A stretch of DNA of 64,000 bases from Diaminobutyricibacter sp049994905 (GCF_049994905.1 NZ_CP188258.1:2728001-2792000), one strand, 5' to 3'. Positions 35,430 to 44,317 are shown, counted from the first letter of the stretch. Made by a program: numbers and translations. Notes: generated by a model from the sequence alone, not told the origin.

Positions 35430-35468
35430 ACGCGGAGGGAGGTGCCACGAGTGGGGCTCCCTCCGCGT
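35430..35468 (+). terminator. Terminator after the secreted/membrane pair
   Basis: Perfect 12-base arms ACGCGGAGGGAG and CTCCCTCCGCGT with a 15-base loop; a short T-containing tail follows. Confidence 0.75.
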
Positions 35469-35676
35469 GTCAGTCTTGTATCCCTAGCGACGGAAGCTAG
35501 CTAAGAGGCTGTCGGCAATCGCGACGCACAGTTCACCTAGCCGCGTGAGCCAAAGTCGAAATCGCCAGTGCCCCCGCCTTCCCGTCGCGCCCATCTATCC
35601 TCCTGGAATACTCGCTTTGTCCGTCCAGCGTATTGGACCGGCTCATCCCGCCGATTTGATGACTTTGTTGGCGGCC

Positions 35677-36261
35677 TCATACCGACTCCACGACGGCCCG
35701 CACGCTGCGCCCCAGGAACTCCGTGACCTCATCGGCCGCCAGATCGGCGTCGACCACACTTTCCACGAGCGCCTCCTCGGCGAACGCCACCCACGACCGG
35801 AGCGCGATCCGCAGCAACGCCGAGTCGGCGTATCCGAGCTCCAGAAACACGGCCACCACCCGCGCCGCCTGGAGTTCGCGCGCCTGCTCCACGACCTCGC
35901 GCACCTCCTCATCGCCGCTGGCGACACCGCGCACGAGTGAGTAGAACGTCCCCCGGTGGTCGCGAACGAATTGCACAATGCGTGCCAACGTGTCGCGCAG
36001 CCGGTCCAGCGGAGGCAGCTCGCCGAAAGGCTCTGTCGCCCGGAGCATGCTGTCGCGAGCGGTGCGGACGACCTCGCGGTGGAGCCCCTGCTTGGACCCG
36101 AAATAGTGGAACAGTAGTGCCCGGGACACGCCCGCCTGTTCGGACAGTTTCTCGATCGTCAGCGCCTCGAGGGGGTGGTCGGCGAGCGACGCCACCCCGA
36201 GGGCGACGAGCTGGGCTCGACGCTCGTCGGGGGTCAGCCGGGTTCGCCGATCCTCCTGCAT
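35677..36261 (-). CDS. TetR/AcrR family transcriptional regulator
   Basis: A 194-residue regulator with the TetR HTH (LTIEKLSEQAGVSRALLFHYF followed by GSKQGLHREVV) and an all-helical C-terminal ligand domain. It is divergent from the DUF6230/DUF6114 operon and a perfect operator-like dyad lies between them, so it very likely represses that operon. ATG 36261 has no ribosome site before it and may be leaderless; an AGGAGG occurs inside codons 2-4. Confidence 0.88.
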   Translation of the reverse strand: MQEDRRTRLTPDERRAQLVALGVASLADHPLEALTIEKLSEQAGVSRALLFHYFGSKQGLHREVVRTARDSMLRATEPFGELPPLDRLRDTLARIVQFVRDHRGTFYSLVRGVASGDEEVREVVEQARELQAARVVAVFLELGYADSALLRIALRSWVAFAEEALVESVVDADLAADEVTEFLGRSVRAVVESV

Positions 36262-36310
36262 GGTGCGAGCCTAGCCGTGGCATCCACTCTGCGACCCTCC
36301 GGGCATCCGC

Positions 36311-36341
36311 CTATTGACTTTTCGTCAATAGCTAATAGAGT
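36311..36341 (+). promoter_or_regulatory. Promoter with TetR-type operator for the DUF6230 operon
   Basis: CTATTGAC-TTTTC-GTCAATAG (36311-36331) is a perfect dyad whose left arm contains a -35 TTGACT (36314-36319); a -10 TAGAGT lies at 36336-36341 with 16-base spacing. Repressor binding would block the -35. Confidence 0.65.
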
Positions 36342-36415
36342 CCCTAAACGAAGCCAGCTGACACCCGGATGGGGGTAGCACGGCTCCCCCGTTGAACGAA
36401 GATCGAGGAGGATCT

Positions 36416-37012
36416 GTGAAGTTCCGAAAGCTCACCGGCACGCACACCGGGCGAATCATTCTCGCCGCCGTCCCCGTCGCCGTCGTCTCGACGCTCCTCA
36501 TGGCCGGCGTCGCCAACGGAGCCGTTCCGGTCTCCTTCTCGGTCTCGGGCAGCCAGTTCCAGATCAGCGCATCCAAACTCGACGGAACATCCTTCTCCCA
36601 GTACGCCGGAGTCGCACCCGACACCGCCGGCAAGCCGCATCAGGTCGCGATCGCGAACATCGGCTCGGCCAGCCTGTCGGACCTCTGCCAGTCCGTCGTC
36701 ACAGACACTCCCCTGGGCAAAGTCGGCCTGCTGATCACGGCGGGCGGCGGTGGCAAGCCCGCGACCGCAACCGACCTACAGATCGGCATGACCGACCTCA
36801 AGGGCGAATCGACGTTCAAGAACATCCGGATCGGCGTGGATGCGTCCACCGTCAACACCAGCCATAAAGGCAGCGCGGGCGACTTCGCACAGGATGCGGA
36901 CTCCGTCACGATCGCGAACCTGCAGCAGACGGCGTGGAGCACCCAGGCGTCCGTGTTCACTCTGACCGGGATGCACGTTCAGCTCACCGACGGCTCGCAC
37001 GGATGCTTCTGA
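36416..37012 (+). CDS. DUF6230 family envelope protein
   Basis: A 198-residue exported or membrane-anchored protein: basic KFRKLTGTHTGR start, hydrophobic signal IILAAVPVAVVSTLLMAGVA, then an all-beta domain (FSVSGSQFQISASKLDG...) ending in a single Cys (SHGCF). This matches DUF6230 of actinobacteria, always small and of unknown function. GTG 36416 with GAGGAGG upstream. Its TGA overlaps the next ATG as TGATG. First gene of a TetR-controlled three-gene operon. Confidence 0.78.
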   Translation: MKFRKLTGTHTGRIILAAVPVAVVSTLLMAGVANGAVPVSFSVSGSQFQISASKLDGTSFSQYAGVAPDTAGKPHQVAIANIGSASLSDLCQSVVTDTPLGKVGLLITAGGGGKPATATDLQIGMTDLKGESTFKNIRIGVDASTVNTSHKGSAGDFAQDADSVTIANLQQTAWSTQASVFTLTGMHVQLTDGSHGCF

Positions 37013-37500
37013 TGGCTGACGAGCGGGAAGGAACTCACCGCATGACGGCGGGACGTTGGTCCCGGTTCGCGACGTGGCGCCGCGAACGCCCATTCGTCGG
37101 CGGGATACTCACCGCCCTCGCCGGCATCGAACTGTTCTTCTCCGGGCAACTCGACCTGGGCAAGATCCACGTGCAGCTCGGCATCGAAGGCCTGCAGGCG
37201 ACCATCGTCCCCGTGGTCCTCGTCCTGTTGGGCGTTCTCGTGATCGCGATGCCCGCACACCGGATCTTCTACGGCGTCATCGCGCTCGCTGTGTCCGTCT
37301 ACTCGCTCGTCGGGGTGAACCTCGGTGGATTTTTCGTCGGGATGCTCCTGGGCGTCGTCGGTGGCATCCTCACGGTCTCGTGGATGCCTCGGTCGGCGGA
37401 TGCGGATGCCCGCGACGGCGAGCCGGTCACCGCTTCGCTCGCGGATGCGCCCGATGACTTCCAAGCAGAGCCCGCGCACGTCGCTCGGAGTCGATCCTGA
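37012..37500 (+). CDS. DUF6114 family membrane protein
   Basis: A 162-residue protein. After WRRERPFVGGILTALAGIEL, the typical DUF6114 opening, there are four hydrophobic segments (IVPVVLVLLGVLVIAM, FYGVIALAVSVYSLVGV, FFVGMLLGVVGGILTV). The charged C-terminal 35 residues are likely cytoplasmic. DUF6230 and DUF6114 genes are neighbours in other actinobacteria. The stop overlaps the CTG start of the third gene as CTGA. Confidence 0.78.
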   Translation: MADEREGTHRMTAGRWSRFATWRRERPFVGGILTALAGIELFFSGQLDLGKIHVQLGIEGLQATIVPVVLVLLGVLVIAMPAHRIFYGVIALAVSVYSLVGVNLGGFFVGMLLGVVGGILTVSWMPRSADADARDGEPVTASLADAPDDFQAEPAHVARSRS

Positions 37501-38222
37501 GCCGGCGGTCACGCATCCGGAACCGCGGCCACGGCCCGCTGGGGGTCGGCGCGACGGGCCTCGCCCTGTTACTCGCGGCGACCGGGATCGGTGCGTCGTG
37601 GGCGCCGGGAGGCGTCCGTGGCGACCTGTGCATCCCGATCATCGCGCCGTGCGGTGCGGCCTCGCCGTCGCCCTCACCTTCCCCGTCGCCTTCGCCGACG
37701 CTCCCGCTGCCGATTGCGCCGATCCCGGGCATCGGCACCAGCCCTGTGCCGGGTGCGCCGGGCACGCCATCTCCGACTCCTCCGCCCGCAGCCGTCAGCG
37801 ACTCGGGTGCGCCGATCTTCACGCAACCGGCAGCGCAACTCACCGGATCATCCATCACCTTCACCGGCCTGCACTCGGTCACGCTGGTCACCGTGCCGCT
37901 CGCCGACGGTCGCCGTGTGCCAGTGCTGAAGCTCACGGCTGACGACATCGTGATCAAGGACTTCCACCTGAACGTGCGCAAACAGACGGGCCCCGCCCTG
38001 ATCTCGGATGCGGGAACGATGGAGTTGCGCGGAAACGTGCAGGTCTACGTCGACTCGGCGACAGCGACCCTGCTCGATGGGTCGCCTTTCACGCTCGGAG
38101 CGGCGACCCCGCCGCCGGATAATGGTGTTCCTCCCACGCTGCTGCGCGTGAACCTCGGGCTCGTCGGGGTGACCGCGGATTCGATCACCTTGATCCCGTC
38201 GCACCAGGCGCTTCGCGGATAG
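37497..38222 (+). CDS. Exported Pro/Ser-linker protein with CTG start, third gene of the DUF6230/DUF6114 operon
   Basis: The frame is open from a TGA at 37455 and has no ATG, GTG or TTG before the hydrophobic segment. CTG 37497 sits six bases after GGAG and overlaps the DUF6114 stop as CTGA. Read from there the protein has 241 residues: a basic SRRSRIRNRGHG start, signal-like LALLLAATGIGASW, a (SP)n linker (about 60-75), then a beta-rich domain (LKLTADDIVIKDFHLNV...). A later GTG near 37731 would lose the signal. The beta domain loosely recalls that of the DUF6230 product. Confidence 0.65.
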   Translation: MSRRSRIRNRGHGPLGVGATGLALLLAATGIGASWAPGGVRGDLCIPIIAPCGAASPSPSPSPSPSPTLPLPIAPIPGIGTSPVPGAPGTPSPTPPPAAVSDSGAPIFTQPAAQLTGSSITFTGLHSVTLVTVPLADGRRVPVLKLTADDIVIKDFHLNVRKQTGPALISDAGTMELRGNVQVYVDSATATLLDGSPFTLGAATPPPDNGVPPTLLRVNLGLVGVTADSITLIPSHQALRG

Positions 38223-38233
38223 CGGCCCTCTGA

Positions 38234-38443
38234 CTACGCGACCGGAAAGGCCTCGGCGAGCGCGTGGCGCACTCGGCGGGTGACCTCCGAATCGAGAGGT
38301 CCAGGTTTCGCGATCTCGGCTGCCGCTTTTTTGGGCCAGAGAACGCGAATGCCTGAAGCCGTGCCATGAGATCTAGAGGCGGGACCCTCACGTGGTGCAG
38401 GAAACACTTGTGGCTGCGGCGATGAGCGCCCGCATGAGCTCAA
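38234..38443 (-). CDS. Doubtful small ORF or gene remnant
   Basis: A 69-codon frame whose C-terminal 45 residues (ASGIRVLWPKKAAAEIAK, then EVTRRVRHALAEAFPVA) look protein-like while the N-terminus does not. It may be the tail of a lost gene. No ribosome site is seen. Confidence 0.25.
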   Translation of the reverse strand: MSSCGRSSPQPQVFPAPREGPASRSHGTASGIRVLWPKKAAAEIAKPGPLDSEVTRRVRHALAEAFPVA

Positions 38444-38526
38444 CCCCCGGCAGTCGCTCGCTAGCCGGTGATCGCCCCCCGCGTTGGGACTGCCGAGCTC
38501 GGAGCGCGACTGGCAACCTAGTGTTC

Positions 38527-38868
38527 ATGTCTTCGGGTCCGGGCTGGGGAAACCAGCCAACGCAATACGTGTACGTTCAGCACGCTCCCAAGCCCCCGAG
38601 TAACGGGCTCGCCGTTGCCGGCATGGTGCTCGGCATCGTCGGCGCCGTTTGTTCGCTGATCCCGTTAATCGGGGTATTCCTCTGTTGGCTGCCCGCGCTG
38701 CTGGGAATTATCTTCGGGTTCATCGGGCTGGGAACCGCCAAGCGCACGGGCGGCTTTCGACGGGTTGAGGCCATCACCGCTATAGTCTGCGGCTTCTTGC
38801 CGATCCCGATCATTCTCTTCGGGGTGATGATTCTCGCGGGTCTCGGAGCTTCCACGCACTCATCGTGA
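38527..38868 (+). CDS. DUF4190-like small membrane protein
   Basis: A 113-residue protein: a Gly/Pro/Gln-rich N-terminus (about 1-25), then three hydrophobic segments (LAVAGMVLGIVGAVCSLIPL, LPALLGIIFGFIGLGTA, AITAIVCGFLPIPIILFGVM) as in the DUF4190 family, with the GxAKR-like turn between. Role unknown. Its TGA overlaps the next GTG (GTGA), so the two are co-translated. The sequence before it is poor in ribosome sites. Confidence 0.7.
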   Translation: MSSGPGWGNQPTQYVYVQHAPKPPSNGLAVAGMVLGIVGAVCSLIPLIGVFLCWLPALLGIIFGFIGLGTAKRTGGFRRVEAITAIVCGFLPIPIILFGVMILAGLGASTHSS

Positions 38869-39482
38869 ATGAGAAAGCTCGTGGACCTCGAAACGCAGGC
38901 CCAGCCGAGCGACCGGTGGACCCAATGCGACGGGGCATCTCGATTGGCGCCTACTGGGTGCTCGCAGTGTGGACGATCGCACAACCCCTCATCAATGGCC
39001 TTCTCGGGAATCCGCGCTGGCTGGGTGTCACCGTCTGGGTGTTCGGACTCGTCGTATTCGCAGGCCTCTATACGGCGACCCGATACTCGCTTGCCAAGCC
39101 GTATCGCGAGGTCCTGAGGGCGGCGCGCGCCAGCCATCCCGATTCTGTAGTCTTCGGCGTCAGGCTAGATCCCATTACCACTCCGGTCGGCGTCGAGTGG
39201 GGTGATTCGCGGCTGATCCAGTGGGGGCTTATCCGGGCAGCTCCGGCCGGCATCGAAATAGTCAGGTCTGACGGGACAACCATGCTCGCCCGACCATGGG
39301 ACGAAGTCGAACTAGCGTCTGACTATCAGACGCGTCTCTACGTCAGAACGGCCGAAACCTCCGAGGAATGGTGGATTCCGCAGATAAGCGACTCCGGTAT
39401 CTGGCCGATAGGTTTTTCCTCACGCCAACTAGTCGCGCGACGCATCAATAGGATGCTGGCTGTTCGTGCAAATCAGGGGTGA
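38865..39482 (+). CDS. Hypothetical membrane protein
   Basis: A 205-residue protein with two hydrophobic segments near the N-terminus (ISIGAYWVLAVWTIAQPLIN and VTVWVFGLVVFAGLYTA) and a C-terminal soluble domain of about 110 residues with alternating strands (GIEIVRSDGTTMLARPWDEV), resembling a PH-like fold. Family not recognised. GTG start overlapping the previous stop. A weak hairpin (39487-39518) follows. Confidence 0.6.
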   Translation: MNEKARGPRNAGPAERPVDPMRRGISIGAYWVLAVWTIAQPLINGLLGNPRWLGVTVWVFGLVVFAGLYTATRYSLAKPYREVLRAARASHPDSVVFGVRLDPITTPVGVEWGDSRLIQWGLIRAAPAGIEIVRSDGTTMLARPWDEVELASDYQTRLYVRTAETSEEWWIPQISDSGIWPIGFSSRQLVARRINRMLAVRANQG

Positions 39483-39533
39483 AGCGGTGGAGCTTTGCGC
39501 CCTTCCCGATCGCTCCACGGGTGGGGTGACCGG

Positions 39534-41546
39534 TCAGCAGTTGTGCAGCTTGGCGACGGCGGCGCTCAAGGCGCCCGTTCCCCCGATCAGGGTGACGTTC
39601 GAGACACCGCGTGCCGCTAGGTCGTGCTCCGACCCCCGCGGGACGCAGGTCGGATTCACGACGTAGAGCGGCGAGTGGTTCACTGCGGCTAGTACGGCGC
39701 CGGAGAGCGCGTCCGCGAACTGGGTGCCCGTGGCGAAATAGGCGCTCGTGCCCGAGGTGAACGCGTCGGCATTGATCAGCTGCGAGGTCGTGTACCGGTC
39801 GACGCCGTAGATGCGGTTGACCGGTCCTGACGTGCCCAGCTGGGTGGCGATCCCCGCCGAGACGACGGACGGTCCGCCGATGACAGTGAACGCGTTCGCG
39901 CCGTGCGAGGTGAGGAAGTCACTGGTCGGCGTGTCCAGCGTCGGCTTCGATCCGTTCACGAGCAGCACGGGGATGCCTGCGGCCCCGGCTGCCGCAGACG
40001 CCGACAGGGCGTCAGGGAAGTCGAGGCCGGTAGCGACATACACCTTCTGCATCGACGCGAATGCGACATCGACGACCTTGCGCCCGGTGTCGAAGCGGTC
40101 GGTGCCTGCAAGCCTGGTGACCGTCGCTGCGAGAAGACGCAACTGGTTCTCGACCGCCGTCGAGACCGCGCCGGTTCCGCCGACGATGTAGATCGTCGAG
40201 GGCTGGAGGCTCTGGATCTCCTGCTTCGTGGTCGTCGGCAGATTCGCCGGATCGGTCAGCAGAAGCGGTCCCCCGAGCTTCGCTGCGGGCGCTGCCGCTG
40301 ACAGGGCATCCGCGAAGCCTGTTCCGGTCGCGATGAAGACGACAGGTGCCGTCGTCGGGAACGCCGCCTGGGCGACCTTTACCGACGTCAGATACCGGTC
40401 GGCGCCGGAGACCCGCGTCACCGTCGGGTTCCAGGTCGCGGAGGCCACGTCGAAGATGTCCATCGTTCCGGTGGCGTTCGCGTCGCTCCCGTCGACGGTC
40501 ACCCAGACCTGCTTTCCATCTGGCGTGAACGCGAGGTTCCACGGGGTGCCCCCGCTCACGGCATAGGTGAACACGACGGACTTCGACGCGAGATCGATCA
40601 CCGCGACGGTCTTGCTCTCCAGGTTGAGCAACCACGCCTGGGTGCCATCCGGCGAGACCCTGATGTGGAACGGAGCAAAACCGACGTTCAGAATGGTCGA
40701 CGTGACGGTGTTGGTCGCAGTCGACACCACGGACACGGTACCGCTCGTGGAGCCGTCTCCGGGGTTCGTGGCGAACAGGGTGGAACCGTCAGGGCTGATG
40801 GCAATGCCATCGGACGCGGCCCCGATCGGGATCGTGGCCGTCACAGTGCCGGTGGCGACGTCGATGACCTCGATCGAGCCTGCGCCATTCCCGCTGTTGT
40901 CGGCGCCGACGACATACGCCTTCGAGCCGTCCGGGCTGAACACGAGGTCCCACGGGAGAACGCTCAGAACGATGTACTTCAGCACCACCTTAGTGACTGG
41001 ATCGATGACAGCCACCTTGCCGGTCGTCGCGTTCGGCGGCCAATCCAACGCGTACACCTGGGCACCATTGGGCGTGACGGCGACATCGAAGAGGGGGTCG
41101 ATCATCGAGACCCGGCCGACATTGGTGGGGTTGGTCAGATCGAAGATCATAAGCCCGCCCTGCGCCGGGCCGTGCGCAAAGGTCGCATAGGCCTTGGTGC
41201 CGTCAGCGCTGATCGTCAGACCGTTCGATCCGGAGCCGTCGAGGCCGGCAAACCACAACTGGGCGTGAGTCGTGGTGCTGTATACCGTGACTTCGGCGCC
41301 TCCCACCACGTCGGTCACGACCGCCGCCTGTGTACCGTCCGGGGCGATCGCAACACCGCCCGGATTGTTCCCGACGTGGAAGCCGCTCGGCGCATACGAG
41401 CTCGTGGCGGATACCGGGCCCGCGACCGCGAGGCCGATTCCACTCAGTGCAATGACGGCGAACGTCGCGACGAGCTGTCGAACACCGACCTTCCGCCCTG
41501 CGATTGGCTTTATTGACCGGCTGTGTTCGCGCATCTTTACACGCAT
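39534..41546 (-). CDS. Surface protein: YVTN-type beta-propeller plus three CWB2 repeats
   Basis: A 670-residue exported protein. Signal peptide (VRQLVATFAVIALSGIGLAV, cleavage near ATS about residue 48), then seven-bladed-propeller repeats (about 50-370) with recurrent SPDGS/APDGT blades and Y/V-V-T-like ends. The last 293 residues are three cell-wall-binding 2 (CWB2) repeats (about 377-475, 476-574, 575-670), each starting V-x-R-x-x-G-x-D-R-[YF] and containing ATGxxFxDALS. It should bind the envelope non-covalently. Paralogous in its C-terminal part to the protein at 54854. ATG 41546; ATG 41534 also possible. Confidence 0.88.
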   Translation of the reverse strand: MRVKMREHSRSIKPIAGRKVGVRQLVATFAVIALSGIGLAVAGPVSATSSYAPSGFHVGNNPGGVAIAPDGTQAAVVTDVVGGAEVTVYSTTTHAQLWFAGLDGSGSNGLTISADGTKAYATFAHGPAQGGLMIFDLTNPTNVGRVSMIDPLFDVAVTPNGAQVYALDWPPNATTGKVAVIDPVTKVVLKYIVLSVLPWDLVFSPDGSKAYVVGADNSGNGAGSIEVIDVATGTVTATIPIGAASDGIAISPDGSTLFATNPGDGSTSGTVSVVSTATNTVTSTILNVGFAPFHIRVSPDGTQAWLLNLESKTVAVIDLASKSVVFTYAVSGGTPWNLAFTPDGKQVWVTVDGSDANATGTMDIFDVASATWNPTVTRVSGADRYLTSVKVAQAAFPTTAPVVFIATGTGFADALSAAAPAAKLGGPLLLTDPANLPTTTKQEIQSLQPSTIYIVGGTGAVSTAVENQLRLLAATVTRLAGTDRFDTGRKVVDVAFASMQKVYVATGLDFPDALSASAAAGAAGIPVLLVNGSKPTLDTPTSDFLTSHGANAFTVIGGPSVVSAGIATQLGTSGPVNRIYGVDRYTTSQLINADAFTSGTSAYFATGTQFADALSGAVLAAVNHSPLYVVNPTCVPRGSEHDLAARGVSNVTLIGGTGALSAAVAKLHNC

Positions 41547-41684
41547 TCATGGTGAGCGAATCGGGTCGATCGCTGCTCTGAGCCAATTATGCATCCGCTC
41601 AGATCCCGGCGGACAGCCCAATATTTGTTCAGGGGCATATTCCTCTCAGAGCCGCATCGTCGACCGGTCGTACCCGGCATACCT

Positions 41685-43526
41685 TTAGCCGAACGTGAAC
41701 GAGTAGGCCTGCACGCCCTTCGGGATCCGCACGGTCAACGTCCCCGCACCTGACCCGTCGGACACAAGGGTGCGCCCGTTCGGTACTCCATCCACGTGAA
41801 CCGTGGTGGTCTTTCCGTTACGTTCGATCTGCACATCCCCCGTGCCCGACAGCACGATCTGGACAACTTTGGCGGAGTAGTCCAGCCGGATGCTCGCAGC
41901 ATCCGCAGACGGAGTGATGGACTGGGTGCCCACATCCCACCCGCCCTGCAACGCGAACGAGTTCGCAGGCTGCTTGGCCGGCAGCGCGAACTCCGCGGCG
42001 CCGGACGTGTACGGCACTCCCCCGCCGAAATTCGACGCCTTCGTGTAGCCGAGGTAGGTCTCCCGCGTGATCTTCGACGTCTGAGGTGTGGTGTCGGCAA
42101 GGTCGGTCGCGGCGGGAAGCGACGTCGACGGGTTGGCCTGCTGCAGCAGCTGGCGGATCAGCCCCTCGGTCTGGGCGTAGTTGCCCTCGCCGAACTGGAT
42201 GTTGCGCACGGTCCCGCTCGCGTCGATCAGGTAGTGGGCGGGCCAGTAGCGGTTGCGGTAGTTCGTCCAGGTCGACAGGTTGTTGTCGATCGCAACCGGA
42301 TAGGTGATCCCGAATCCCTTCGCGGCCGACTCGACGTTGGCGGGCACCTTCTCGAACGCATACTCAGGAGCGTGGATTCCGATGACCTCGAGTCCCGCAT
42401 CCTTGTACGCCTTGTTCCACGCGACGACGTGCGGGAGAGACCGCTGGCAGTTGATACAGGAGTACGCCCAGAAGTCGACCAGGACGACCTTGCCGTGCAG
42501 CTGGTTCAAGGCGGCCGGCTTGTCGCCCGGGGTGTTGAACCACTGCTGGATGCCCGTGATCTCCGGCGCTGTCCCGCAGCTCTCCAGCATGGATGCGTTG
42601 TTCGAGCACTTCGAGAGGTCCTTGTTCTGGGCGTTCACGAGGCCGCCGAAGTTCAGAGCCTTGGACACTTGGCCCGAGTTGGAGAACTGGTCCTGCAGCG
42701 TCGACGTGTAGTCAGGGATGAGTTGCTGCAACAGCTGAGGCAGGTTGAACAGCAGGCCGACGGCGAGCGCGATCATCAGGATCCCGCCGGTCATCCGGAT
42801 GCCCTTCTGGTGCTTGCGGAACGACTTCACCCTCTCGGCCACGCGACGGCCGGCGAGGGCGAACACGAGAAGCGGGATGGCGGCGCCGATCGCGAACGAG
42901 AGGGTGAGAATGATCGTCTCGATCCCGATCCGTCCCGTCGACCCGGCGACCGTGATCGCTGCAAGCACCGGTCCAGCGCACGGCACGTAGACCGCGCCGA
43001 GCGCGATCCCGAGGACAAAACCGCCGCGGTCGGTGCCGACGTTGCGCTGCGGGATCCACGAGAACGGCTTCTCGAGCAGCTCTTCGAAACGCGGAACGAT
43101 CAGGCCGATGCCCAGCAGAAGCAGGACGACGATGCCCGCGTAGCGGAGGACGTCCTGCGGGAGGTGCAGCACGGCGAGCAGCAGGGAGCCGAGCAGGGTG
43201 AACACGCTGAAGGAGACGACCAGGCCGAGGATCACCTGGTAAAGCCGCCAGCGGGAGACGGTGCGCTCCGGCTCCGCTGCGCCGGCGGTGTCCGTGCGCG
43301 TGAGCGTGGCGGTAGTGGTGCGGCCACTGACAGCGACCTCAGCGGCCGAGTCTGCGTGGGCCGACGGGCCCGCCGCACTATCGCGCACCGTCGGTGACGA
43401 CCGGGCACTCTGCGCGCCGCCGGAGAAGAAGATGACGGGCAGCACGGGGAGGATGCACGGGGAGATGCCCGTGATGAGGCCGCCGAGGAATCCGATCAGC
43501 GCGAGGGTCAGGTACATGCCCAGCAT
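41685..43526 (-). CDS. DipZ-like protein: CcdA-type membrane domain plus thioredoxin-like domain
   Basis: A 613-residue protein with three parts. The CcdA/DsbD membrane domain (about 1-270) has the two Cys motifs ISPCILPVLP and VYVPCAGPVL, separated by a low-complexity insert. A thioredoxin-fold domain (about 295-450) follows with FWAYSCINC (CxxC, about 356-359). The C-terminal 140 residues resemble a carbohydrate-binding jelly-roll as in mycobacterial DipZ. It passes electrons from the cytoplasm to extracytoplasmic thiols. It is divergent from a fasciclin lipoprotein, as in mycobacteria. Confidence 0.88.
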   Translation of the reverse strand: MLGMYLTLALIGFLGGLITGISPCILPVLPVIFFSGGAQSARSSPTVRDSAAGPSAHADSAAEVAVSGRTTTATLTRTDTAGAAEPERTVSRWRLYQVILGLVVSFSVFTLLGSLLLAVLHLPQDVLRYAGIVVLLLLGIGLIVPRFEELLEKPFSWIPQRNVGTDRGGFVLGIALGAVYVPCAGPVLAAITVAGSTGRIGIETIILTLSFAIGAAIPLLVFALAGRRVAERVKSFRKHQKGIRMTGGILMIALAVGLLFNLPQLLQQLIPDYTSTLQDQFSNSGQVSKALNFGGLVNAQNKDLSKCSNNASMLESCGTAPEITGIQQWFNTPGDKPAALNQLHGKVVLVDFWAYSCINCQRSLPHVVAWNKAYKDAGLEVIGIHAPEYAFEKVPANVESAAKGFGITYPVAIDNNLSTWTNYRNRYWPAHYLIDASGTVRNIQFGEGNYAQTEGLIRQLLQQANPSTSLPAATDLADTTPQTSKITRETYLGYTKASNFGGGVPYTSGAAEFALPAKQPANSFALQGGWDVGTQSITPSADAASIRLDYSAKVVQIVLSGTGDVQIERNGKTTTVHVDGVPNGRTLVSDGSGAGTLTVRIPKGVQAYSFTFG

Positions 43527-43562
43527 TCGGAACGCCGGGCCGCTGCGGATTGCCGAGTGACC

Positions 43563-43593
43563 GCATCCGGCCGGTTTCGATCACTTTCCAATC
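43563..43593 (+). promoter_or_regulatory. Possible ECF (SigK-like) promoter of the fasciclin gene
   Basis: GCATCC (43563-43568) and TCCAATC (43587-43593), 18 bases apart, faintly resemble the -35 CCATCC and -10 CCGAATC recalled for mycobacterial SigK. Spacing and match are imperfect. Confidence 0.25.
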
Positions 43594-43663
43594 CGTTTAC
43601 GACCGCCGTTCCGAACGCCCGGCAGAACGACGAACACAGTCATCCACCAAAGGAGCCTTACTC

Positions 43664-44317
43664 ATGCGCAGTTCCAAGATCTCCCTCGCAGCCAGCGTCG
43701 TCGCCCTCGCCGCGCTCTCGCTCACCGGCTGCTCGTCCGGGACCGGCTCGGCATCGGGCACGAGCTCTTCAATGAACTCGTCCAGCCCATCCGCAGCCGC
43801 CACCATGGACCCGGCCGCCGACCTCGTAGGTCCCGGATGCGCCGCCTACGCCAAGCAGGTTCCGAGCGGCGCCGGCTCAGTCTCGGGCATGGCGCAGGAC
43901 CCGGTCGCGACCGCGGCGAGCAACAACCCGCTGCTGACCACCCTGGTGGCAGCCGTCTCCGGCAAGATCAACTCGAAGGTGAACCTGGTCAGCACGCTCG
44001 ACGGCAGCGAGTTCACCGTCTTCGCTCCGGTCGACGAAGCGTTCAAGAAGATCCCGGCGGCGACCATCGACACGCTCAAGACGGATGCTGGCGCCCCGAC
44101 GCTGAGCAGCATCCTGACCTACCACGTGGTCGCGGGCCAGATCGCGCCGAAGGACATCGTCGGCACGCACAAGACCGTTCAGGGCAGCGATGTGGCCGTG
44201 ACCGGTTCCGGCGACAACCTGAAGGTCAACGATGCGAATGTCATCTGCGGTGGCGTGCACACCGCGAACGCCACGGTGTACCTCATCGACTCGGTGCTGA
44301 TGCCTCCCGCGAAGTAG
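43664..44317 (+). CDS. Fasciclin (FAS1) domain lipoprotein
   Basis: A 217-residue lipoprotein: signal MRSSKISLAASVVALAALSL with lipobox LTGC (Cys23), a Ser/Thr-rich spacer, then one FAS1 domain (about 80-215) with the H1-like EFTVFAPVDEAFKKIP and H2-like LTYHVVAGQIAPKDI motifs and the end YLIDSVLMPP. It resembles the mycobacterial MPT83/MPT70 proteins. The ribosome site AAAGGAG is eight bases before the start. Divergent from dipZ; ends in a strong terminator. Confidence 0.9.
   Translation: MRSSKISLAASVVALAALSLTGCSSGTGSASGTSSSMNSSSPSAAATMDPAADLVGPGCAAYAKQVPSGAGSVSGMAQDPVATAASNNPLLTTLVAAVSGKINSKVNLVSTLDGSEFTVFAPVDEAFKKIPAATIDTLKTDAGAPTLSSILTYHVVAGQIAPKDIVGTHKTVQGSDVAVTGSGDNLKVNDANVICGGVHTANATVYLIDSVLMPPAK

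Noticed and set aside
39487..39518. Terminator after the 205-residue membrane-protein gene
   Set aside because: Arms of seven bases around an 18-base loop and no T run; too weak to list as a feature.
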